Shown here one piece after another: positions 1 through 5,660 of a stretch of DNA of 9,558 nt. A program made the position numbers and the translations under genes. The stretch comes from Aestuariivita sp964402685. Its GTDB lineage: Bacteria > Pseudomonadota > Alphaproteobacteria > Rhodobacterales > Rhodobacteraceae. Where the stretch lies: positions 1 to 9,558 of the forward strand of contig CAYODE010000140.1 in the NCBI GenBank assembly GCA_964402685.1, given 5' to 3'. The stretch's first letter is position 1, and the number at the start of each line of letters is the position of its first letter. The notes under the pieces were generated by a model. That model ran no database searches, was not told where the DNA came from, and worked only from the letters and a program-made list of their open reading frames with translations.

Positions 1-1
1 G

Positions 2-874
2 GCCCGCAATCGCGCGCTTTCGGGCAGCTATGATGATTATATCCAGACGGATGCTGCGATTAACCGCGGCAACTCGGGTGGCCCACTGTTCAACATGGAT
101 GGCGAAGTCATCGGTGTGAACACCGCAATCCTGTCGCCCAACGGCGGATCGATCGGCATTGGCTTTTCGATGGCTTCGAATGTTGTGACCCGTGTGGTCG
201 ATCAGTTGAAAGAATTTGGCGAAACGCGCCGCGGTTGGCTGGGTGTTCGCATCCAAGACGTGACGCCGGATGTGGCCGAAGCCATGGGTCTTGAAGCGGC
301 CGCCGGTGCTCTGGTGACAGATGTTCCTGACGGCCCCGCCAAGGATGGCGGCCTGGAGGCGGGCGATGTCATCCTGTCCTTTGACGGCCAGGATGTTGAA
401 GACACCCGCGGCCTGGTGCGCCAGGTTGGCAACACCGATGTTGGCAAAACCGTACGTGTGGTGGTCTTCCGTGAAGGTGGCACACAAACCTTCCGCATCA
501 CATTGGGACGTCGCGAGGACGCCGAGCGCGCTGTACCTGCGGTTATGGAAAACCCGGTTGAGCCAAAGGAGCCTGCACGCAAAGAGGTGCTTGGCCTGAC
601 GCTTTCGATCCTGACAGAAGAGCTGCGCGGCGAGATGGGCATTCCCGAAACGGCCGAGGGCCTGGTGGTTGTCGAAGTTGATGAAGTCTCGGAGGCTTTC
701 GAAAAGGGGCTGCGCGCAGGAGATTTGATCACCGAAGCCGGACAGCAAAAGGTAACCACACTGAGCGACTTCGATGATCGCGTGTCCGAAGCTCAGGATG
801 CCGGCCGCAAATCGCTTTTGCTGTTGGTGCGCCGGGGTGGAGATCCTCGATTTGTGGCCTTGGGGCTCAAGTAA
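2..874 (+). CDS. degP: Do/DegP-family periplasmic serine endoprotease, 3' part
   Basis: This is the C-terminal 290 residues of an HtrA/DegP-type protease. The frame is already open at base 2, so the signal peptide and the catalytic His and Asp lie outside the window. The catalytic motif GNSGGPL is intact, with the nucleophile Ser at codon 74-76. Next comes the end of the protease fold (GEVIGVNTAILSP, GIGFSM). The first PDZ domain follows at about fragment residues 78-165 (from RRGWLGV to TLGRR), then a Pro/Glu linker and a second PDZ domain at about 190-288 ending VALGLK. Family members act in the periplasm, where they degrade or chaperone misfolded envelope proteins, and the PDZ domains control substrate binding and oligomer state. 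Two PDZ domains fit DegP/DegQ/MucD rather than DegS. Which paralogue it is cannot be settled without the N-terminus. Transcription should end at the terminator just downstream. Confidence 0.93.
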   Translation, partial: ARNRALSGSYDDYIQTDAAINRGNSGGPLFNMDGEVIGVNTAILSPNGGSIGIGFSMASNVVTRVVDQLKEFGETRRGWLGVRIQDVTPDVAEAMGLEAAAGALVTDVPDGPAKDGGLEAGDVILSFDGQDVEDTRGLVRQVGNTDVGKTVRVVVFREGGTQTFRITLGRREDAERAVPAVMENPVEPKEPARKEVLGLTLSILTEELRGEMGIPETAEGLVVVEVDEVSEAFEKGLRAGDLITEAGQQKVTTLSDFDDRVSEAQDAGRKSLLLLVRRGGDPRFVALGLK

Positions 875-896
875 GCATCAAACCGACAAAGAACTG

Positions 897-924
897 AAAA
901 CGCCCCGCACCGCGGGGCGTTTTT
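897..924 (+). terminator. Intrinsic terminator after the DegP-family gene
   Basis: A perfect 8-bp GC-rich stem (CGCCCCGC 901-908, GCGGGGCG 912-919) has a 3-nt loop. It is preceded by AAAA and followed by TTTTT at 920-924. It lies 22 bases after the protease stop codon. Because the A and T tracts flank both sides, it may also stop transcripts of the convergent lipoprotein gene, which ends at 943. Confidence 0.9.
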
Positions 925-942
925 CGTTTTGGCTTAGGGAGG

Positions 943-1482
943 TCAGGTATCGGGTTCGACCCGCGCAAGCCCCAATTTGCGGGCAGCGGCCAGTGACAAA
1001 ATCCCTGAATCGAGACCCTGCGCATTTTGGTAGCGGCGCACAGCGGCGCGCGTGCGGGCATCCATCTCTCCGGTTATGGGGCCGTAATAGAGGGTCCGAG
1101 CGGCCAAAGCCCGTTGTACCGATGCGATGAATTCGGGTGTCATCTCGGTCTCGCAGAGTGTCTGGAACCAAGCGTCCTGCCGCTCGCGTACGATCTTTTG
1201 CTGCGTTTCCGTCTTGTAGATGGCCGGTGCGATCACAGCGCCGTCGCTGGCGATCTGTGCGGGTCGCACGATCACTTGTTCCGTCACGGTTTCGATCACC
1301 GCGGGTGACGTGGTTTTGCCCCAACATGTCCCAGGTGCAGCTGTGGGCGGAGTGACTTGCGTCAGGAAAGCCTGATCGGGCTTGCCAAGTGCCTGCACAT
1401 CTGGCGTGGATGCAGGAGAACAGGCCGCGAGCGCGGCGATTAACACGGCACTGGCCGTGAGGTGGTGCGTAGGTCTGCTCAT
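943..1482 (-). CDS. Lipoprotein with C-terminal peptidoglycan-binding domain
   Basis: The 179-residue product starts with a short basic region and a hydrophobic segment ending in the lipobox LAAC (Cys21). It is therefore predicted to be lipidated, and Ser at +2 suggests the outer membrane by the E. coli rule. The middle is Pro/Thr-rich and of no recognised fold, with two further Cys (GTCWGK and LCETE). The last 60 or so residues resemble a PG_binding_1 domain (VQRALAARTLYYGPITGEMD, TRAAVRRYQ, GLD, AARKLGL), which in known proteins docks to peptidoglycan. I chose the ATG at 1482 because it puts the lipobox at the usual distance and has AGAGG 8 bases upstream. An in-frame TTG at 1524 would add 14 residues and is less likely. 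It lies 56 bases downstream of the SOS-boxed OB-fold gene on the same strand, so the two may be cotranscribed. The specific role is unknown. Confidence 0.8.
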   Translation of the reverse strand: MSRPTHHLTASAVLIAALAACSPASTPDVQALGKPDQAFLTQVTPPTAAPGTCWGKTTSPAVIETVTEQVIVRPAQIASDGAVIAPAIYKTETQQKIVRERQDAWFQTLCETEMTPEFIASVQRALAARTLYYGPITGEMDARTRAAVRRYQNAQGLDSGILSLAAARKLGLARVEPDT

Positions 1483-1538
1483 ATCCGGGCCTCTGGCGGG
1501 CAGGTTTGCGCGACCATAACGCAAACGTTTTGCTGCGC

Positions 1539-1946
1539 CTAGGGGCCGTGATGAGCGGATTGATCCTCGGCCAAAAGCAGATCCAACATGTCCGAGATAT
1601 CTTCGATCTCTTCAGCCAGGACATGTGTGACCCCATGGGCGCGTTGCATCCGACCTGTGACACGCAACATGCGCCCGGCGATCACTGCGCGGCGGAAGCG
1701 TTCATAGATGTTGCGCCAGACGATGATGTTCACCACGCCGGTTTCATCCTCCAGCGTCACAAAGATCACCCCCTTTGCGGTACCGGGCCGTTGACGCAGG
1801 ATGACCAGCCCCGCCACCGCTATCCGCGCGCCGACGGGCGGCAGATCCATCTCGGACGCGCGCAGGCAGGATGGCGGGCGGGGCCATGCCGGCGGTCCGG
1901 GCTGCAGCGGGGCTGCTGGATCGGTATACATCATCAAATCAGGCAT
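1539..1946 (-). CDS. Orphan OB-fold protein matching the DnaE2 (ImuC) C-terminus
   Basis: The product is 135 residues. From about residue 40 (RIAVAGLVILRQRPGTAKGV through LEDETGVVNIIVW to GRMQRAHGVTHVLAEEIEDI) it closely resembles the C-terminal nucleic-acid-binding OB fold of error-prone polymerase DnaE2. That polymerase works with ImuA and ImuB in SOS translesion synthesis. The PHP, palm, finger and helix-hairpin-helix domains are absent: upstream lies only the divergent ferredoxin region. The first 40 or so residues are Pro-rich and not recognised. I chose the ATG at 1946 because a promoter overlapping the SOS box would start transcription at or next to it, giving a leaderless mRNA; no Shine-Dalgarno is visible there. 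ATGs at 1934 and 1931 are alternatives. The frame is open and the OB motifs are intact, so it may be a functional single-domain protein. It could instead be a remnant of a deleted imuAB-dnaE2 cassette. Identity as a DnaE2-type OB fold is fairly sure; function is not. Confidence 0.75.
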   Translation of the reverse strand: MPDLMMYTDPAAPLQPGPPAWPRPPSCLRASEMDLPPVGARIAVAGLVILRQRPGTAKGVIFVTLEDETGVVNIIVWRNIYERFRRAVIAGRMLRVTGRMQRAHGVTHVLAEEIEDISDMLDLLLAEDQSAHHGP

Positions 1947-1948
1947 GA

Positions 1949-1963
1949 GAACAAAAATAGAAC
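1949..1963 (-). promoter_or_regulatory. SOS (LexA) box, GTTC-N7-GTTC
   Basis: On the minus strand the bases read GTTC TATTTTT GTTC (plus strand GAAC AAAAATA GAAC). This is a perfect match to the direct-repeat LexA box described for alphaproteobacteria such as Rhodobacter and rhizobia. It ends 2 bases before the ATG of the OB-fold gene and overlaps the predicted -10 element, a position where LexA would block transcription. Eight fixed bases would turn up by chance about 0.3 times in this window counting both strands, so it is the placement that makes it convincing. Confidence 0.75.
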
Positions 1964-1981
1964 ATTTGGTATTAAGTGCAA
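1954..1981 (-). promoter_or_regulatory. Candidate promoter of the OB-fold gene
   Basis: Reading the minus strand, TTGCAC (1981-1976) and TATTTT (1959-1954) are separated by 16 bases. They match the sigma-70 consensus at 3 of 6 and 4 of 6 positions. The -10 ends 7 bases before the ATG at 1946, so the transcript would start at or within a base or two of the start codon. The LexA box covers the -10. This is a prediction from spacing only. Confidence 0.4.
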
Positions 1982-2103
1982 GCCATACGATCAACCCTCG
2001 CAAAAGGGGCTGGCGCGACCTACATCGCTTGGCTAGAGAGATTCGGGATGTTTTGCGCAGAGGCCCTTTTCGGGCGGCGCCTGAGGAAAGGATGAACAGC
2101 GAT

Positions 2104-2427
2104 ATGGCCAAGATCACCTATATCGAGCATGGCGGAAAAGAACACGTGGTAGAGGTCGCAAATGGCCTGACCGTGATGGAAGGCGCGCGCGACAACAACA
2201 TTCCCGGCATCGAAGCCGATTGCGGCGGAGCATGTGCCTGTTCGACCTGCCACGTTTACGTGCATCCCGACTGGGTCGAAAAGCTGCCCACAAAGGACGA
2301 CATGGAAGAAGACATGCTGGATTTCGCGTATGAGCCCGATCCGGCACGGTCCCGTCTGACCTGCCAGCTGAAAGTTACCGATGAGCTGGACGGATTGGTT
2401 GTCCAGATGCCTGAAAAGCAGATCTGA
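2104..2427 (+). CDS. fdxE: [2Fe-2S] ferredoxin, FdVI/adrenodoxin type
   Basis: The 107-residue protein is a soluble electron carrier. Cluster ligands are Cys40, Cys46, Cys49 and Cys87 in the pattern C-x5-C-x2-C-xn-C (motif CGGACACSTC), with an extra Cys44. The sequence matches the R. capsulatus ferredoxin VI type in several blocks: MAKI at the start, EADCGGACACSTCH, DFAYEPDP, SRLTCQ and LDGLVV, ending PEKQI. Relatives of this adrenodoxin-like class donate electrons to monooxygenases or act in Fe-S cluster assembly; the partner here is not evident. I chose the ATG at 2104 to match the FdVI N-terminus. An in-frame ATG at 2092 lies closer to the GAGGAAAGG ribosome-binding sequence (2083-2091) and would add MNSD, so it remains possible. 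The stop overlaps the next gene's start by one base (TGATG). The fdxE symbol rests on remembered similarity. Confidence 0.93.
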   Translation: MAKITYIEHGGKEHVVEVANGLTVMEGARDNNIPGIEADCGGACACSTCHVYVHPDWVEKLPTKDDMEEDMLDFAYEPDPARSRLTCQLKVTDELDGLVVQMPEKQI

Positions 2428-3131
2428 TGCGGTTGCTGGCGCTGGCATGGATGTGTTTTGCCAGCGGAGCGGCGGCCCAAACGATCACCAGCGCAAGCTA
2501 CAGCGCGCCGACTGATCGCTACCCCCACGGCGTTCTGGGGGATGATATCGAATATGCCCAACTGGACGTGACCCTCTCAGATGGGCGCGTCCTTTCCGCG
2601 TATTACGAAGCAACTCTTGTTTTTGAAGACATTGCGCCCCGGCTCTGGGATGTCACCGGAGATGGCGTGCCCGAGGTTGTCACGGTGGAAAGCCATGAGG
2701 CTCAAGGCGGTCGACTGGTGATCTGGGGTTTGGAGGACGGTCAATTGCGCCAGGTTGCGCGCACGCCATTTATCGGCACTCGCTTTCGCTGGCTGGCACC
2801 CGTCGGGGCCGCGGATCTGGATGGGGATGGACATATCGAAATTGCCTATATCGACCGTCCCCATTTGGCGAAAACGCTGCGCGTCTGGCGCTATACACCG
2901 AATGGTTTTAACGAGGTCGCAACCCAAACGGGTCTCACCAATCACAAGATCGGTGAGGACTTCATAACGGGTGGCGTGCGGACGTGTGGGACGCTACCGG
3001 AAATGATTGTTGTCGATGCCGGTTGGCGTAATATCGTGGCCGCACAACTGGCTTCAGAAGGTGTCACGACAAAAACGATTGCGCCCTTCGAGGGGACCGC
3101 GTCGGTCAACCGCGCGCTTGAATGCGGTTAG
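2427..3131 (+). CDS. Exported FG-GAP/VCBS-repeat protein
   Basis: The 234-residue product has a signal peptide (MRLLALAWMCFASGAAA, likely cleaved before Gln18), so it should act in the periplasm or outside. It carries two acidic turn motifs of the FG-GAP/VCBS kind: DVTGDGVPEVV at about 75-85 and DLDGDGHIEIAYID at 130-143. The second has the DxDGDG Ca2+-loop pattern. Aromatic strand segments such as LRVWRYTPNG sit between and after, as in a beta-propeller blade, but there are too few repeats for a full propeller. Cys187 and Cys233 could form a disulfide. Its ATG overlaps the ferredoxin stop (TGATG), which indicates translational coupling. Its TAG stop overlaps the restored stop of the convergent MBL gene. 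No enzymatic motif was recognised. Such proteins are usually annotated as VCBS-repeat or integrin-alpha-like, with function unknown. Confidence 0.85.
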   Translation: MRLLALAWMCFASGAAAQTITSASYSAPTDRYPHGVLGDDIEYAQLDVTLSDGRVLSAYYEATLVFEDIAPRLWDVTGDGVPEVVTVESHEAQGGRLVIWGLEDGQLRQVARTPFIGTRFRWLAPVGAADLDGDGHIEIAYIDRPHLAKTLRVWRYTPNGFNEVATQTGLTNHKIGEDFITGGVRTCGTLPEMIVVDAGWRNIVAAQLASEGVTTKTIAPFEGTASVNRALECG

Positions 3132-3974
3132 AGCGGCAGCCAAGCGAACGCGTCCCCGTCGGCTTGTGTATGCCCAAGTGAGGGTAGCCAAAAGTGGCTC
3201 CCGATCACGAGATGCCCACCTTCGCTGGTTTTTTTCCAATAAGGCATGCCGTGATGCAACCGCCTGAACCGGGTCCGCGTCATAGACGAAATGCCAGTTC
3301 GGGCGGGCGCATTGAACGGATGTGTGCAGTGCATCGCCGGTGATGAGCGCACGGTCTCCTTTGCTGGTGATCTCGACAGCGACATGGCCCGGAGAATGCC
3401 CTGGCGTTGGGACCAGACGCACGGTATCGCCAATCTGGTGGGCACCTGACACTCTTTCTGCAAGCCCTGCAGCGATCACTGGTAATACGCTTTCAGTATA
3501 GGTCGGACCACCTTCTACCCCAAAGAACTCGACATCCGCGTCCGGCAAAAGATACCGCGCGTTGCGAAACGTCGGCACCCAGACACCGTTTTCCAGTCGG
3601 GTGTTCCAGCCGACGTGATCGACGTGCAAATGCGTGCACATGACATAATCGATGTCATCTAGTCCCACACCTGCCGCGGCAAGGCTTGCCATGAAGCGAC
3701 CGGTTTCACGTTTGTTCCACGCGGGTAAACGCGCAGTTTTGTGGTTTCCGACGCATGCGTCCACGAGGATGACGTGATCCGGTGTGCGGAGCAGAAACCC
3801 CTGAACCGGCATTTTAAGCTTGCCGCTATGTGCACATAGACAGCCCGGCGCCGATTGTTCCAACAAATCAACGCCATCGGGATCAATGTTGGGGTAGAGA
3901 AAATCGGGCGCATGAAGCGGGTCGACGCTTTCCAGAATACGCCAGATCTCCACCTCGCCAATACGAGTGAGCAT
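3128..3974 (-). pseudogene. MBL-fold metallohydrolase, frameshifted near its 3' end
   Basis: This is a metallo-beta-lactamase-fold hydrolase, broadly like the lactonase-type (AiiA/YtnP-like) members; the substrate is unassigned. Metal ligands visible are HLHVDH (His115, His117, Asp119, His120), His193 in PTPGHSPGH and Asp214 in ITGDALH. After Lys248 the uninterrupted frame runs into an unrelated Arg-rich tail of about 58 residues. That tail ends at 3054, antisense to the neighbouring gene. Removing one base from the A7 run (T7 on the plus strand, 3229-3235) gives an alternative ending with IGSHFWLPSLGH and a stop at 3128. That ending matches the usual family C-terminus, including the last metal-ligand His (codon 3194-3196). 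The restored protein would be 281 residues. The start at 3974 has AAGG 8 bases upstream. The cause may be a true mutation, a sequencing indel in the homopolymer, or transcriptional slippage. The TetR gene lies upstream on the same strand. Confidence 0.85.
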
Positions 3975-4028
3975 TGCATCTACCTTTTTATGTCAGAACC
4001 ATCATCATCGTCGCAGGTTTGAGGCGTA

Positions 4029-4067
4029 GGTCAATTGACCACGTAAGTGGGTCGTTCCGTTTAAACG
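4029..4067. promoter_or_regulatory. Two perfect palindromes upstream of the MBL gene
   Basis: The gap between the TetR and MBL genes (3975-4139) contains GGTCAATTGACC at 4029-4040 and CGTTTAAACG at 4058-4067, both perfect dyads. The first includes TTGACC on the minus strand, a possible -35 for the MBL gene, so it could be an operator. No convincing -10 at the right spacing was found. The regulator is unknown. Confidence 0.3.
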
Positions 4068-4139
4068 TGCCTAACCCACAGTCTGCTTCCTGAAACTGGC
4101 CGCTGAGTTTGCGCAGCGTCCACCCGAGGGTTTTTTCGA

Positions 4140-4718
4140 TCAGTTTAAGTCTGTAGCCAACGCCCGCTTTGCGAACGCGTTCAACTCTTCGGCTTTGGCT
4201 CCGTTACGCGATAAAAACGCCAGTGCTACAGATTGCCCGTACAGATATTGCGCCAAGGATTCTGGTTGTTTCGCGCCCACTTTCTTTAGTGCAGCCACCA
4301 AACCATCACGTGTAGCAGCGTTTAACGCATGAATGTTGTCAGCCAGTTGCGTGCTGCTCTGAGCTGCGCAGGCTTCAGTAGCTGCCGCCAGCAGGCACCC
4401 CGTCGCCGGTCCGACAGGTTTCGCTGAAAGCGCTGCTACATAACTTCCAAGGTATGCTTCGGCGACATCCTGAACAGTCTTCGCTTTAGCAACGGCGTGC
4501 TGCACCGGGGTATCAATGCGTTTATGGTACCTTTTTAGAACTGCGACGAGGAAATCGTCTTTCCCACCGAACCGACGAGACAGGGCAGGCTTGGTTGTTC
4601 CTAACGCAGCCGCAATCTCGTTGAGCGACATTGCCAACGGCCCCTCCCGCCAGATGAGATCAACGGCTTGATCAAGCAGTTCATCATTGTCGAATTTTTT
4701 TGGTCGCCCTAGTGCCAT
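4140..4718 (-). CDS. TetR/AcrR-family transcriptional regulator
   Basis: The 192-residue protein has an N-terminal three-helix DNA-binding domain at about residues 9-57. Its helix-turn-helix reads SLNEIAAALGTTKPALSRRF and is followed by the typical GGKDDFL. An all-helical ligand-binding domain makes up the rest (GCLLAAATEACA, then a helix at ALNAATRDGLVAALKKVG). Length is normal for the family. The ATG at 4718 has AAGG 6 bases upstream. The gene is divergent from the short-chain dehydrogenase with 117 bases between them, and that gap holds two similar operator-like palindromes. One lies just upstream of its own start, the other over the probable dehydrogenase promoter. The usual inference is autorepression plus repression of the dehydrogenase, relieved by a small ligand that cannot be guessed from sequence. 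The gene looks less GC-rich than purD and xseA, a weak hint of transfer. Confidence 0.93.
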   Translation of the reverse strand: MALGRPKKFDNDELLDQAVDLIWREGPLAMSLNEIAAALGTTKPALSRRFGGKDDFLVAVLKRYHKRIDTPVQHAVAKAKTVQDVAEAYLGSYVAALSAKPVGPATGCLLAAATEACAAQSSTQLADNIHALNAATRDGLVAALKKVGAKQPESLAQYLYGQSVALAFLSRNGAKAEELNAFAKRALATDLN

Positions 4719-4730
4719 TTGAAACCTTTT

Positions 4731-4746
4731 CGTACCGATTGGTATT
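4731..4746. promoter_or_regulatory. TetR operator candidate 1 (TACC-N4-GGTA)
   Basis: CGTACCGATTGGTATT contains the dyad TACC GATT GGTA, 12 bases upstream of the TetR start codon and just behind its ribosome-binding sequence. Its reverse complement nearly equals operator 2, so the two sites face each other. Binding here would be expected to give autoregulation. Confidence 0.6.
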
Positions 4747-4752
4747 TTTTTC

Positions 4753-4780
4753 TTGATATTGTGATCTGGTCATTTAAATA
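4753..4780 (+). promoter_or_regulatory. Candidate promoter of the short-chain dehydrogenase
   Basis: TTGATA (4753-4758) and TAAATA (4775-4780) are 16 bases apart. The first matches the -35 consensus well; the second is a weak -10. The -10 runs into operator 2, which would explain repression by TetR. This is a pattern match only. Confidence 0.35.
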
Positions 4781-4792
4781 CCGAATGGTACG
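4777..4792. promoter_or_regulatory. TetR operator candidate 2 (TACC-N4-GGTA)
   Basis: AATACCGAATGGTACG contains TACC GAAT GGTA. Its centre is 46 bases from that of operator 1, and the outer flanks (AATACC, GGTACG) mirror those of operator 1. It lies 44 bases before the dehydrogenase ATG, overlapping the predicted -10. Two such copies in one divergent promoter region make chance unlikely. Confidence 0.6.
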
Positions 4793-4835
4793 AAAATACA
4801 AGTCCCTTTGAAACGCTAATATTTGGAGAGAAAAA

Positions 4836-5606
4836 ATGACAACTGAAGCACAAGAAACCGGTCGGCTTAGTGGTAAGAAGGCCGTCATAACCGGCGGTAC
4901 CACAGGTATCGGATTTGCTGCCGCCAGAAACTTTCTGGACGAAGGCGCTGAAGTTCTGATTACAGGGCGCACTCAGGAAAAGGTTGATGCAGCAGTCGCG
5001 AAACTTGGCGCCGGTGCTTCCGGCACGGCCGCGGATTCAAGCAATATTGACGATCTCAAAGCCCTGGCAGAAACGGCCAAGGCCCGTTTCGGTAAAGTCG
5101 ACATTCTGTTTGCAAACGCTGGAAACGGGATGTTTGCGCCTGTCGCCGACGTGGATGAAGAGCTTTTCTCTCGTCAGTTCGACCTGAACGTCAAAGGCGC
5201 GTTCTTTACCGTTCAATCGCTTTTGCCGCTCATGGGCCAGGGTGGTTCCATCATCCTCACAGCGTCAGCCGTGCATGAAAAAGGTGCGCCCGGCGGCTCG
5301 CTTTATTTCGCGTCGAAAGCCGCGGTTCGATCTTTTGCGCGCACCATGGCGGCAGAATTTGGACCGATGGGCATTCGGGTGAACACATTAAGCCCGGGCA
5401 TTGTTCCGACGCAATTCTTCGAGAATTCAAACGCACCGGCAGCACTCTACAACGATTTTGAAGCCATGGCCGGGCATGGGGCTCCTCTGGGCCGCGCAGG
5501 CACACCTGAAGAGCAAGCCGCAGCAGCAGTTTTCCTAGCCAGTGATGAAAGCCGCTTCATGACCGCATCCGACCTGGTGAACGACGGCGGTTGGATGAAC
5601 GTATAA
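4836..5606 (+). CDS. Short-chain dehydrogenase/reductase (SDR)
   Basis: The 256-residue protein is a classical SDR oxidoreductase with a Rossmann fold, presumably cytoplasmic. Visible motifs are the cofactor loop TGGTTGIG (19-26), NAG (94-96), Asn118 of the tetrad, catalytic Ser144, and YFASK giving Tyr157 and Lys161. The C-terminal part has the usual RVNTLSPG and ends DLVNDGGWMNV. ITGR (42-45) after the second strand puts an Arg where NADP(H)-preferring members often have one, so NADPH is the likelier cofactor. The ribosome-binding sequence GGAGAG lies 5 bases before the ATG. The substrate cannot be deduced. Pairing with a divergent TetR gene suggests induction by the substrate or a related toxic compound. 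An 11-bp inverted repeat follows the stop. Confidence 0.94.
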   Translation: MTTEAQETGRLSGKKAVITGGTTGIGFAAARNFLDEGAEVLITGRTQEKVDAAVAKLGAGASGTAADSSNIDDLKALAETAKARFGKVDILFANAGNGMFAPVADVDEELFSRQFDLNVKGAFFTVQSLLPLMGQGGSIILTASAVHEKGAPGGSLYFASKAAVRSFARTMAAEFGPMGIRVNTLSPGIVPTQFFENSNAPAALYNDFEAMAGHGAPLGRAGTPEEQAAAAVFLASDESRFMTASDLVNDGGWMNV

Positions 5607-5613
5607 GGTCGCG

Positions 5614-5650
5614 TGAACCGCCCGGGAGCCTGTTATCCTCGGGCGGTTCA
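5614..5650. terminator. 11-bp inverted repeat between convergent SDR and purD
   Basis: TGAACCGCCCG (5614-5624) and CGGGCGGTTCA (5640-5650) form a perfect 11-bp stem with a 15-base loop. It lies 7 bases after the dehydrogenase stop and 10 bases beyond the purD end, where a shared terminator is expected. No T tract follows on either strand, so it is not a textbook intrinsic terminator. It could be a 3'-end-protecting hairpin or a Rho-dependent end. Confidence 0.5.
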
Positions 5651-5660
5651 ACCGATGCGC

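Noticed and set aside
1520..1533. GCAAA/TTTGC-type short hairpin between OB-fold and lipoprotein genes as a terminator
   Set aside because: The stem is about 5 AT-rich pairs without a T tract, too weak to call a terminator.
878..1663. 261-codon minus-strand frame covering the lipoprotein region
   Set aside because: The lipoprotein frame has a lipobox, ribosome-binding sequence and domain match. The longer frame is low-complexity and spans the terminator and two genes.
1949..1963. SOS box acting on the ferredoxin gene
   Set aside because: It lies about 140 bases from the ferredoxin start with no promoter on the plus strand there, while it overlaps a promoter and ATG on the minus strand.
1801..2091. 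Upstream extension of the ferredoxin frame
   Set aside because: It is antisense to the OB-fold gene and unlike any ferredoxin N-terminus. Family members begin at MAKI.
1947..2117. Longer N-terminus for the OB-fold protein, starting at 2117
   Set aside because: These extra 57 codons show no DnaE2 similarity and would run through the ferredoxin start, the promoter and the SOS box.
2522..2541. CCCCCA/TGGGGG hairpin near the start of the FG-GAP gene
   Set aside because: It sits within signal-free coding sequence 95 bases after the start, has a stem of only 6 bp and no T tract. Codon composition explains it.
3228..3236. A AAA AAC heptamer as a programmed -1 ribosomal frameshift site in the MBL gene
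   Set aside because: A -1 shift here meets a stop after only seven codons. The frame that restores the family C-terminus is +1 (one A removed), so classical -1 slippage does not explain it.
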